Assembly: GCA_016713875.1 (NCBI GenBank)
Contig: JADJOI010000003.1
Location: 806,001 to 870,000, forward strand
Length of the DNA: 64,000 bases
Origin: Flavobacteriales bacterium
GTDB lineage: Bacteria; Bacteroidota; Bacteroidia; Flavobacteriales_F; PHOS-HE28
Direction: 5' to 3'
Notes under the pieces: model-generated
The model's database searches: none
What the model was told of the DNA's origin: nothing
The model's input: the letters and a program-made list of their open reading frames with translations, nothing else
In this document: piece after piece, positions 51,187-59,039 of the stretch
Layout of the letters: every line of letters starts with the position of its first letter
Numbering within the stretch: the first letter of the stretch is position 1
Position numbers and translations under genes: made by a program

Positions 51187-52548
51187 ATGCGCACCGTCCA
51201 CTTCATCGCCATCGGCGGCAGCGCCATGCACAACCTGGCCATCGCGCTGCACCAGAAGGGCTACGAGGTCACCGGCAGCGACGACGAGATCTTCGAGCCC
51301 AGCCGCAGCCGCCTCGACCGTCTGGGGCTTCTGCCCGACAAGCTGGGCTGGGACCCGCTGCGCATCCACACCGGCATCGACGCGGTGATCCTGGGCATGC
51401 ACGCCCGCGCCGACAACCCCGAGCTGGTCCGTGCGCAGGAGCTCGGCATCCCCGTGTTCAGCTACCCCTCGTACTTCCACGAGCAGACCAAGGACAAGAC
51501 GCGCGTGGTGATCGGTGGCAGCCACGGCAAGACCACCATCACCAGCATGATCATCCACGTGCTGCGGCATGCGGGCGTGGAGTTCGACTACCTCGTGGGT
51601 GCGCAGCTCGAGGGCTTCGACTGCATGGTGCGCCTGAGCCCTACCAGCCGGGTGGCGATCATCGAGGGGGACGAATACCTCGCCTCGGCGCTGGAGCCCG
51701 TGCCCAAGTTCCACCTGTACCGACCCGACATCGCGCTCATCAGCGGCATCGCGTGGGACCACATCAATGTGTTCAAGACCTTCGAGAGCTATGTGGACCA
51801 GTTCCGGAGGTTCGTCCAGGTGATCGAGCCCGGCGGAAAGCTGGTGTACTGCACCGAGGATGCCGAGGTGAAGCGCGTGGCGGAGGAGCCCGAGGTGCAG
51901 GCCGTGCGCATCCCGTATGACGTGCCGGCGCACCGCATCGACGACGGCACCACGGTGCTGCTGACCCCCCGCGGTGAGGTGCCCCTCAAGGTCTTCGGCC
52001 GCCATAACCTGATGAACCTGGAGGGCGCGCGCCATGTGTGCCACCAGCTCGGCATCGGCGACAGCCTGTTCTTCGAGGCCATTCGCAGCTTCCACGGGGC
52101 GGCCAAGCGGCTGGAGAAGCTTGCCGAGCACGGGCGGAAGGTGGTGTACAAGGACTTCGCCCATAGCCCCAGCAAGCTGAAGGCCACGGTGGAAGCGGTG
52201 CGCGAGCAGTTCCCCGGCCGCAAACTGGTGGCCTGCATGGAGCTGCACACCTACAGCAGCCTGAGCGAGGGCTTCCTCGACCAGTACGCCGGCGCCATCG
52301 ACCGGGCCGATGCGGCCATCGTGTTCTATGACCCGCACGCGGTGGAGCTGAAGCGGCTGCCGCCGATCCCGCCGGAACGCATCCAGCGAGGTTTCGCACG
52401 CGCCGATCTACAGGTGCTCAGCGATCCCATCCAGTTCATGGGCGCGGTGCGTGCGGCACAGGCCGACCCCGGCGTGCTGCTGATGATGAGCAGTGGCAAC
52501 TTCGGCGGCCTCGACCTTCAGGCCTTGAGCGAGGCGTTCATCGCCTGA
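51187..52548 (+). CDS. mpl: Mur ligase, Mpl type (peptidoglycan recycling)
   Basis: A 453-residue ligase: the N-terminal Rossmann domain MRTVHFIAIGGSAMHNLAIA, the P-loop GGSHGKTT (residues 110-117) and the central and C-terminal Mur domains (FGRHNLMNLEGARHV, DFAHSPSKLKATVEAV). The order and the MHNLA motif are typical of Mpl, which ligates a recycled tripeptide to UDP-MurNAc, as opposed to MurC. Start ATG 51187, divergent from the MBL gene. Confidence 0.88.
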   Translation: MRTVHFIAIGGSAMHNLAIALHQKGYEVTGSDDEIFEPSRSRLDRLGLLPDKLGWDPLRIHTGIDAVILGMHARADNPELVRAQELGIPVFSYPSYFHEQTKDKTRVVIGGSHGKTTITSMIIHVLRHAGVEFDYLVGAQLEGFDCMVRLSPTSRVAIIEGDEYLASALEPVPKFHLYRPDIALISGIAWDHINVFKTFESYVDQFRRFVQVIEPGGKLVYCTEDAEVKRVAEEPEVQAVRIPYDVPAHRIDDGTTVLLTPRGEVPLKVFGRHNLMNLEGARHVCHQLGIGDSLFFEAIRSFHGAAKRLEKLAEHGRKVVYKDFAHSPSKLKATVEAVREQFPGRKLVACMELHTYSSLSEGFLDQYAGAIDRADAAIVFYDPHAVELKRLPPIPPERIQRGFARADLQVLSDPIQFMGAVRAAQADPGVLLMMSSGNFGGLDLQALSEAFIA

Positions 52549-52559
52549 TCCGCCCTGGT

Positions 52560-53033
52560 TCAGCTCATCCTGCGCAGCACCTTGTGCACCAGCAGGGTCG
52601 TGAGCAGCGTGTTGAACGCGCCCAACAGCAGGAGCAGGAAGAACGAAAGACCGGCGTAGTTGAACGGGGTGAAGAACCGCTCGAACCGCGCACGCGCGTC
52701 GGCCTCCGGATGGCCGGCGGCCACCGCCTGGTCCACCAGTGCGTTGATGTGCACCGGGAACGAGGTGACGTCCATCCAGGTGTAGAACGCCAGCAGGAAA
52801 GCGGCGGTGAGCAGGATATAGAGCGCCGAAGCCCTGAACCCCACGCGGAACAACTGCGGCATCCCGCTGCGTGGTTCACCGTGCAGTTGCGCCCGCGCCG
52901 CGATGAAGGGGATGAGCACCAGCGCGAGCAGATGCACCGGCATGTAGAACGGAGGATCAGGGGCCCGGCCTGCGCCCAGCAGCACCACGCGCAATACCAT
53001 CGCGGCCAGGGCGACGAAGAAGGCGATTTTCAT
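52560..53033 (-). CDS. four-helix membrane protein, possibly DUF4199-like
   Basis: A 157-residue integral membrane protein with four hydrophobic helices (about residues 2-22, 32-49, 70-90, 128-150), the first ending in RVVLLGAGRAP. It resembles the DUF4199 type in length and layout, but I am not sure. Start ATG 53031-53033. A hairpin repeat lies upstream at 53077-53138. It is convergent with mpl. Confidence 0.65.
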   Translation of the reverse strand: MKIAFFVALAAMVLRVVLLGAGRAPDPPFYMPVHLLALVLIPFIAARAQLHGEPRSGMPQLFRVGFRASALYILLTAAFLLAFYTWMDVTSFPVHINALVDQAVAAGHPEADARARFERFFTPFNYAGLSFFLLLLLGAFNTLLTTLLVHKVLRRMS

Positions 53034-53076
53034 GAGGGTTGTGGGATCGCTGCGTGGAGTGGCGAGCATTGAGTGA

Positions 53077-53138
53077 CGAGTGGCGAGTGAATGCGCCCTT
53101 CGACAGGCTCAGGGTGATACGCATTCACTCGCCACTCG
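53077..53138. repeat. REP-like hairpin repeat upstream of the four-helix protein
   Basis: CGAGTGGCGAGTGAATGCG (53077-53095) pairs perfectly with 53120-53138 over 19 bases. The loop holds CCCTTCGACAGGCTCAGGG, which can form its own small stem and resembles a repeat common in many genomes. The same GAGTGGCGAGTGA unit recurs at 55667-55711 on the other side of rho. Confidence 0.75.
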
Positions 53139-53165
53139 CGACCCGCCGATCATCACGTTCCGGCG

Positions 53166-54974
53166 TTAGCCGTTCATCGATACCAGGAACTCCTCGTTGC
53201 TCTTGGTGCCCTCCATGCGGGTCTTGATGAACTCCATGGCTTCCACGGGGTTCATGTCGGCGAGGTGCTTGCGCAGGATCCAGGTGCGTTGCAGCACGTC
53301 CTTGTGGTGCAGCAGGTCGTCCCGGCGGGTGCCGCTGCTCTGGATATCGATGGCCGGGAAGATCCGGCGGTTGCTGATCTTCCTATCGAGCTGGAGTTCC
53401 ATGTTGCCCGTGCCCTTGAACTCCTCGAAGATCACCTCGTCCATCTTGCTGCCGGTCTCCACCAGCGCCGTGGCGAGGATGGTGAGGCTGCCGCCGTTCT
53501 CGATCTTGCGTGCCGCGCCGAAGAAGCGCTTGGGCTTCTGCAGGGCGTTGGCGTCCACTCCGCCGGACAGGATCTTGCCGCTGGCAGGCTGTACGGTGTT
53601 GTAGGCGCGGGCGAGGCGCGTGATGGAATCGAGCAGGATCACCACGTCGTGCCCGCATTCGGTGAGGCACTTGGCCTTCTCCAGCACCATGCTGGCCACC
53701 TGCACATGCCGGCTGGCCGGTTCATCGAAGGTGCTGGCGATCACCTCGGCGTTCACGCTGCGGGCCATGTCCGTCACTTCCTCCGGACGTTCATCGACGA
53801 GCAGCACGATGAGATACACCTCCGGGTGGTTGGCGGCGATGGCGTTGGCCACGTCCTTCAGAAGGATGGTCTTGCCGGTCTTGGGTTGCGCCACGATGAG
53901 GCCGCGCTGACCCTTGCCGATGGGGGCGAAGAGGTCCAGCACGCGCATGCTGAGGTTCGGGTTCTTGCCCGTGAGGTTGAACTTCTCATCGGGGAAGAGC
54001 GGTGTGAGGAACTTGAAGGGCACCCGGTCGCGCACCCACTCGGGGTCGCGGCCATTGATGCGATCGATCTTCACCAAGGGGAAGAACTTGTCCCCTTCGC
54101 GCGGCGGGCGCACGAACCCGCTCACGGAATCGCCCAGCTTGAGGCCGGCCTGCTTGATCTGCTGCTGGCTCACGTACACATCGTCCGGAGAGGCCAGGTA
54201 GTTGTAATCGCTGCTGCGCAGGAAGCCATAGCCCTCGGGCATGATCTCCAGCACCCCTTCGCACTCCACGAAGGCATCGAAGGTGATCTGCTCACGCGGC
54301 TCCTGCCGGGGACGGTCGTGACGTTGCTCCTGTGGTCGCTGTCCCTGACCCTGTTCGCGAGGGCCGTCGGGGCGTCCCTGGTCATGCCGCGGTTGATCAC
54401 CGCGGTCGCGGCGGTCATCGCGGCGGTCGCCGTTGGCCTGTCCACCGTCGCGCCGCTCGTCGCGGAAGCGCTCACGCCGGTCATCGCGCTCACCACCTTC
54501 GCGGGGCGGTGTCACCTGGTCGCCGCGCTCACGGCGCTCTCGCCGCTCGAAGCGTTCGCGCCGGTCGTCCCGACGCGGCTCGCGGTTCTCGCTCCGCACG
54601 ACCTCCGGCCCGGGTGATGGAGAGGCTTCCGGCTTGGCTTCGGAACTGGACTTGTCGCCCGCCGTTCCGTCCTGATCCTCCTCCTCATCATCGTCATCCT
54701 CTTCGTCGCCCTCCTCATCATCATCGTCCCCGTCCTCTGCAGGTACGGGCTCCGGATCGGGGGTGGGGACGGGGTCCTCGTCGGCCACGGCCTCCAGGGC
54801 GATGGCATCGGTGTCCTGACGGGCTGAAGCGATGGGCGCTCCGCCCTGGGCCTCCACGATGCGGGCGATGAGGTCCTGCTTCTTCAGCGTATCGGCCTTC
54901 TTGATGTTGAGCTGCTTGGCGATCTCCCGGAGCTCGGCGAGCTTCAAGCTCTCCAGCGCGTTCTTGTCTGCCAT
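53166..54974 (-). CDS. rho: transcription termination factor Rho with a long variable insertion
   Basis: A 602-residue hexameric RNA helicase that ends transcription. The N-terminal LEM/HeH-like part (residues ~5-45, LKLAELREIAKQLNIKKADT) is followed by an insertion of about 180 residues. That insertion is first acidic (GDDDDEEGDEEDDDDEEEDQ) and then Arg/Asp/Gln-rich (RRDDRRERFERRERRERGDQ). Next come the RNA-binding domain (CEGVLEIMPEGYGFLRSSDY) and the ATPase core with Walker A QPKTGKTI (about 363) and LLDSITRLARAYNTV. The insertion is a feature of Bacteroidota Rho, which can drive phase separation in some species. An exact TAnnTTTG element at 55105-55112 lies 131 bases upstream. Confidence 0.95.
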   Translation of the reverse strand: MADKNALESLKLAELREIAKQLNIKKADTLKKQDLIARIVEAQGGAPIASARQDTDAIALEAVADEDPVPTPDPEPVPAEDGDDDDEEGDEEDDDDEEEDQDGTAGDKSSSEAKPEASPSPGPEVVRSENREPRRDDRRERFERRERRERGDQVTPPREGGERDDRRERFRDERRDGGQANGDRRDDRRDRGDQPRHDQGRPDGPREQGQGQRPQEQRHDRPRQEPREQITFDAFVECEGVLEIMPEGYGFLRSSDYNYLASPDDVYVSQQQIKQAGLKLGDSVSGFVRPPREGDKFFPLVKIDRINGRDPEWVRDRVPFKFLTPLFPDEKFNLTGKNPNLSMRVLDLFAPIGKGQRGLIVAQPKTGKTILLKDVANAIAANHPEVYLIVLLVDERPEEVTDMARSVNAEVIASTFDEPASRHVQVASMVLEKAKCLTECGHDVVILLDSITRLARAYNTVQPASGKILSGGVDANALQKPKRFFGAARKIENGGSLTILATALVETGSKMDEVIFEEFKGTGNMELQLDRKISNRRIFPAIDIQSSGTRRDDLLHHKDVLQRTWILRKHLADMNPVEAMEFIKTRMEGTKSNEEFLVSMNG

Positions 54975-55104
54975 GGGGTAGGGCTATGGGGCGTTGGCGC
55001 GTGCTGCGCCTTGGCGGAGGACCCGGAGGGGTCTCGTGCGGTTCGGAAAGGACTTCGGGTGGGGCGCTGGCCACCATGGGGGGGCCTGCGCGGAACGGTC
55101 GGCG

Positions 55105-55112
55105 CAAACGTA
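55105..55112 (-). promoter_or_regulatory. TAnnTTTG -7 element of rho
   Basis: On the minus strand TACGTTTG, an exact TAnnTTTG match. It leaves a leader of about 125 bases before the rho ATG, the longest of those seen here. The leader includes a small hairpin GACCC/GGGTC at 55020-55033. Rho is known to regulate itself in other bacteria. Confidence 0.55.
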
Positions 55113-55146
55113 GATCATTCGGCGTGAACCGCAAGGGGGGAGGTGC

Positions 55147-55154
55147 CATCTTTG
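55147..55154 (+). promoter_or_regulatory. CAnnTTTG-type -7 element of the DUF4293 gene
   Basis: CATCTTTG ends 7 bases before the ATG at 55162, divergent from the rho promoter. Confidence 0.4.
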
Positions 55155-55161
55155 CCAGCCC

Positions 55162-55635
55162 ATGATCCAGCGCAAGCAGACCCTGTTCCTGGCCCTCGCC
55201 GCCGTGGTGGCGGCCCTGGCCAACCTGTTCCCCTTCGCCACCTACACCGTGGGCGACCTGCACGTGGTGTTCCGTTCCACAGGCCTGTTCATGGGCGATG
55301 GCACCGCCCTGGAGGAGGCCAGCCCGAAAGTGCCGTTCGCCGCCGTGCTCGGCCTGCTGGCCGTGCTGCCGCTGGTCGCCATCATTTTCTACAAGGACCG
55401 GGGGCGCCAGCTCCGGTTGGTGCGCTTCACCTACCTCCTCGCGTTGGGAGCCCTGGCCTTCGGTGTCATCACCGACCGCTCGATCCAGGTGTACATGGCC
55501 GGGCGGGGTGCGGTGGCCGTGTCCTACGGAGCCGCGTTCGCCGCCCCCCTCCTGGTGCTGGTGCTGGCCTTCCTGGCCGAGCGGGGCGTCAAGGCCGATG
55601 AGGCGCTGATCAAGAGCATGGACCGGCTCCGGTGA
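55162..55635 (+). CDS. DUF4293 membrane protein
   Basis: A 157-residue protein with four predicted helices (LFLALAAVVAALANLFPFA onwards) that starts MIQRKQTLFL, a hallmark of DUF4293. The family is found almost only in Bacteroidota and is often divergent from rho, as here. Function unknown. A tandem-repeat region follows (55667-55794). Confidence 0.88.
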   Translation: MIQRKQTLFLALAAVVAALANLFPFATYTVGDLHVVFRSTGLFMGDGTALEEASPKVPFAAVLGLLAVLPLVAIIFYKDRGRQLRLVRFTYLLALGALAFGVITDRSIQVYMAGRGAVAVSYGAAFAAPLLVLVLAFLAERGVKADEALIKSMDRLR

Positions 55636-55666
55636 ACTGGGTTTTCTGGTCTCGAGTGGCGAGTTG

Positions 55667-55794
55667 CGAGTGGCGAGTGAACGGCCTTAGCGGCACTTCA
55701 CTCGCCACTCGTCACTCAGTACTCGCCACTCGTCACTCAGTACTCGCCACTCGTCACTCAGTACTCGCCACTCGTCACTCAGTACTCGCCACTC
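55667..55794. repeat. hairpin plus 21-bp tandem repeat
   Basis: CGAGTGGCGAGTGAA (55667-55681) pairs with 55697-55711. Four and a half copies of a 21-base unit CTCGCCACTCGTCACTCAGTA follow (copies start at 55701, 55722, 55743, 55764, 55785). It extends into the 3' end of the phosphoesterase gene, giving that protein its last five residues VASTE and stop codon. The same units occur at 53077-53138. Confidence 0.85.
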
Positions 55795-56320
55795 CTCCCC
55801 GTTTCCCCAGCTCGACCACCTCCAGGTCCTTGAGCTGACCGGCGGATATGGTGAACCGCAGTATCGTGCGCACCTGGTGCCACCCGTGCCGACCGCAGGC
55901 GCCGGGGTTCATGTACAGCATGTTCAACGCCTCATCGAACCTCACCAGGCAGATGTGGGAATGCCCGCAGACGAACAGGGTGGGCGGGTCGCTGCGTAGC
56001 GCGTTGACGATCCCGCGCTCGTAGCGCGGAGGGCGACCGCCGATGTGCGTGATCCATACGCGGACCCCGTCCAGCTCGAAGCGCAGGTCGGTGGGGAAGG
56101 CCCGTCGCGAAGCGGCATCGTCGATGTTGCCCACGATGGCCCGCAGCGGCTTGTCCGGGTACCAGGACCGGATCTCGTCGGTGATGTGCAGCCCGCCGAT
56201 GTCGCCGGCGTGCCAGATCTCGTCGCAGGAGGCGAGGTGGTTGCGCAGGCGTGGGTCGAGCCAGCCATGCGTGTCGGACAGCAGCCCGATGCGCCGGCCC
56301 GGTGCCAGGGTCGCGGACAT
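55775..56320 (-). CDS. metallophosphoesterase (YfcE-like)
   Basis: A 181-residue calcineurin-like phosphoesterase. The metal site is spread over LLSDTHGWLD, EIWHAGDIGG, IVGNIDD, VWITHIGG and VCGHSHI, all five blocks of the family. YfcE-type enzymes cleave phosphodiesters. I chose ATG 56318-56320; a long extension upstream overlaps the truA promoter region. The tandem repeat at 55701-55794 supplies its last codons and stop. Confidence 0.88.
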   Translation of the reverse strand: MSATLAPGRRIGLLSDTHGWLDPRLRNHLASCDEIWHAGDIGGLHITDEIRSWYPDKPLRAIVGNIDDAASRRAFPTDLRFELDGVRVWITHIGGRPPRYERGIVNALRSDPPTLFVCGHSHICLVRFDEALNMLYMNPGACGRHGWHQVRTILRFTISAGQLKDLEVVELGKRGGVASTE

Positions 56321-56365
56321 GGAGGCGAAGGAACGCAGGCGACCGGACACCACCGAAGGCGGAGC

Positions 56366-56373
56366 TAGCTTTG
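56366..56373 (+). promoter_or_regulatory. TAnnTTTG -7 element before truA
   Basis: TAGCTTTG, an exact TAnnTTTG match, 69 bases before the truA ATG. It may drive truA and the overlapping ABC gene. Confidence 0.55.
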
Positions 56374-56442
56374 CCGCCCGCCGGACCAGCAGAGGGCCCG
56401 AGCGCCTAGGCTTCGCATCGGGTCGTTCAGGGCCCACCACCG

Positions 56443-57207
56443 ATGGAGATCATGCCGCGCTACTTCCTGGAGATCGCCTTCCTGGGCACGGCCTATCGGG
56501 GCTGGCAGCTACAGCCGGACCGGCCCAGCGTGCAGGCCGAGGTGGAGCGGGCCATGCGGTTCGCGCTGCACCGGGAGCGCGTGAGCGTGGTGGGATGCGG
56601 CCGGACGGATACCGGAGTGCACGCTTCCCAGTTCTTCCTGCACTTCGACCAGGGCGGCGAGGCCCCGCTGGACGTCCGCTTCGTGTACAGCCTCAACAGC
56701 CTGTTGCCCGACGATATCGGCGTGAAGCGCCTCATCGCCGTCCCCGATGATGCACATGCGCGGTTCAGTGCCATCGAACGCGGGTACAGGTACCGGATCC
56801 ATCGCCGGAAGGACCCCTTTCTCGAAGGACGCAGCCATCAGCTGAGGCCGGCATTGGACGCCGAGGCCATGAACGAGGCGTGCGCCGTGCTCCTCGGTAA
56901 GCAGGACTTCAGCAGCTTCTGCAAGGCCGGCAGCGATGCGCGCACCATGCTGTGCGACGTTCGGCTCGCCCGGTGGACGGAGCACGCGAACGGATACGAC
57001 TTCGAGATCAGGGCGGACCGTTATCTGCGCAACATGGTGCGCGCCATCGTGGGCACCTGCCTGCTGATCGGTCGGGGCCACCGCCCTCCAGGGCACATGG
57101 CGGAGGTGCTGGCAGCGCAGGACCGTGGAGCGGCGGGCAAGTCGGCCCCTGCGCGCGGGCTCTATCTGGAGCGTGTGGTGTATCCCTTCATCCCCGTGCC
57201 CGGATGA
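56443..57207 (+). CDS. truA: tRNA pseudouridine synthase A
   Basis: A 254-residue enzyme that isomerises uridines 38-40 of tRNA. The catalytic Asp is D56 in CGRTDTGVHA. FLGTAYRGWQLQ, FSAIERGYRYRIHRRKDPF and FEIRADRYLRNMVRAIVGT are typical. Start ATG 56443, with Met 4 (56452) as an alternative. The ABC exporter start overlaps its stop by 4 bases. Confidence 0.95.
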   Translation: MEIMPRYFLEIAFLGTAYRGWQLQPDRPSVQAEVERAMRFALHRERVSVVGCGRTDTGVHASQFFLHFDQGGEAPLDVRFVYSLNSLLPDDIGVKRLIAVPDDAHARFSAIERGYRYRIHRRKDPFLEGRSHQLRPALDAEAMNEACAVLLGKQDFSSFCKAGSDARTMLCDVRLARWTEHANGYDFEIRADRYLRNMVRAIVGTCLLIGRGHRPPGHMAEVLAAQDRGAAGKSAPARGLYLERVVYPFIPVPG

Positions 57208-58964
57208 GCGGCCAGGCCAGGGCCTTCGACCGGCGTCTGTTCGTGCGCGTGATGGCGTTCGTGCGGCCGCACAGGACGTTGTTCCGGGCCACCTTCGGGC
57301 TCACGGTGCTGCTCAGCGCCATCGGTGTGGTGAGGCCACTGCTGATGGGCGACATGATCGACGGCTACGCGCTCACCGGCGACGGCGCCGGGCTGCTGCG
57401 CATGACCCTCATCGTCCTGGGGCTGCTCGTGCTGGAGACCCTGTTGAGCTTCCACCAGGCCTTCTGGACCAGCTGGCTGGGCCAGGCCGTGAGCTTCCAA
57501 CTGCGCACCCGCCTCTTCGATCATGTGCTCGGCTTCAAGCTCCGCTTCTTCGACCGCACCCCGATCGGCACCATGGTCACCCGGGTCATCAGCGACATCG
57601 AGACCATCGAGGACATCTTCTCGCAGGGGCTGCTCTCCATCCTGGGCGACCTGCTGAAGCTCGTGGTGGTGGTGGTGGTGATGTTCGCGGTCAACTGGAA
57701 GCTGGCCCTGCTGAGCATGGCGCCGGTGCCCCTGCTGCTCTGGGGGACGAACATCTTCAAGAACAGCATCCAGCGCAGCTTCGAGGACGTGCGGACCTAT
57801 GTGGCCCGGTTGAACGCCTTCGTGCAGGAGCACATCCAGGGCATGGCGATCGTGCAGGTCTTCGGGCGCGAAGCGCAGGAGATGCGCAAGTTCCAGGCGA
57901 TCAACCGCGAGCATCGCGCGGCGCACATCCGTTCGGTGCTGGCCTATTCCATCTTCTTCCCCGTCGTGGAGATCCTCTCGGCCCTGTCGCTGGCCTTCCT
58001 GGTGTGGTGGGGCGTGAAGGACGCCCTGGCCGGAACGGCCTCCTTCGGTGACATCGTCGCCTACATCCTCTTCATCAACATGCTCTACCGGCCGATCCGC
58101 CAGCTGGCCGACCGCTTCAACGTGCTGCAGATGGGCATGGTGGGCAGCGAACGCGTCTTCAAGCTTATGGACACGGCATCCACGATCACGGACGAGGGAA
58201 CGCGCGGTTCCGCGGCCGTGCGGGGGCACATCCAGGTGACGGACCTCTGGTTCGCGTATGGTGAGGTGAAGGAAGGTGAAGCGCCTGAGTGGGTGCTGCA
58301 AGGCATCGACCTGGACATCCCGGCGGGGACCACCGTGGCGCTGGTGGGGGCCACCGGATCGGGCAAGAGCTCGATGATCAACGTGCTCAGTCGGGCCTAT
58401 GAGCACCAGCGGGGCCATGTGCTGCTGGACGGGGTTCCCGTGGAGGCGTATCGGCTCGGTGAGCTCCGGCGGTGCATCTCGGTGGTGCTGCAGGACGTGT
58501 TCCTTTTCAGCGGAACGGTGCACGATAACATCACCTTGCACGACCCCTCGATCACACGGGCGCAGGTGGAGGCCGCGGCCCGGGAGGTGGGGGCCGACGC
58601 CTTCATCCAGCGCCTGCCCCGGGGCTACGACACCGACGTGCGCGAACGCGGTGGCATTCTCTCCACCGGTCAACGGCAGCTCCTGGCCTTCATCAGGGCC
58701 ATGGTGCATCGCCCCGCCGTTCTGGTGCTCGACGAGGCCACCAGTTCGGTGGACAGCGCCAGCGAGCAGCTGATCCAGGAAGCCACCGAGCGCATCACCA
58801 AAGGCCGTACGAGCATCGTGATCGCCCACCGGCTGAGCACCGTGCAGAACGCCGACCGCATCGTGGTGCTGGACAAGGGGCGCATCATCGAGCAGGGAGG
58901 GCATCAGGAACTGCTCGCTCTCAACGGAGCTTATCGTCGTTTGTACGATCTTCAGTTCCGGTAA
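57204..58964 (+). CDS. ABC exporter (MsbA/LmrA-like half-transporter)
   Basis: A 586-residue permease-ATPase fusion. Six membrane helices fill the first ~320 residues (for example LTVLLSAIGVVRPLLMGDMIDGY). Walker A is GATGSGKSS (about 381-389), the signature is LSTGQRQL (about 485), and Walker B is VLVLDEATSSVD, all canonical, unlike the ABC at 4311-5990. The family exports lipids or drugs. Start ATG 57204 overlaps the truA stop (ATGA). Confidence 0.9.
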   Translation: MSGQARAFDRRLFVRVMAFVRPHRTLFRATFGLTVLLSAIGVVRPLLMGDMIDGYALTGDGAGLLRMTLIVLGLLVLETLLSFHQAFWTSWLGQAVSFQLRTRLFDHVLGFKLRFFDRTPIGTMVTRVISDIETIEDIFSQGLLSILGDLLKLVVVVVVMFAVNWKLALLSMAPVPLLLWGTNIFKNSIQRSFEDVRTYVARLNAFVQEHIQGMAIVQVFGREAQEMRKFQAINREHRAAHIRSVLAYSIFFPVVEILSALSLAFLVWWGVKDALAGTASFGDIVAYILFINMLYRPIRQLADRFNVLQMGMVGSERVFKLMDTASTITDEGTRGSAAVRGHIQVTDLWFAYGEVKEGEAPEWVLQGIDLDIPAGTTVALVGATGSGKSSMINVLSRAYEHQRGHVLLDGVPVEAYRLGELRRCISVVLQDVFLFSGTVHDNITLHDPSITRAQVEAAAREVGADAFIQRLPRGYDTDVRERGGILSTGQRQLLAFIRAMVHRPAVLVLDEATSSVDSASEQLIQEATERITKGRTSIVIAHRLSTVQNADRIVVLDKGRIIEQGGHQELLALNGAYRRLYDLQFR

Positions 58965-59039
58965 GCGTTCGTATTTTTTCGACGTTCGGCAACGGCGGAT
59001 CCGTTGGCCGCGTCTCTTCGACAACCCCATCAAGGAACC

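Noticed and set aside
55701..55794. 21-base tandem repeat as a CRISPR
   Set aside because: Repeats are contiguous with no spacers, so it is a simple tandem repeat.
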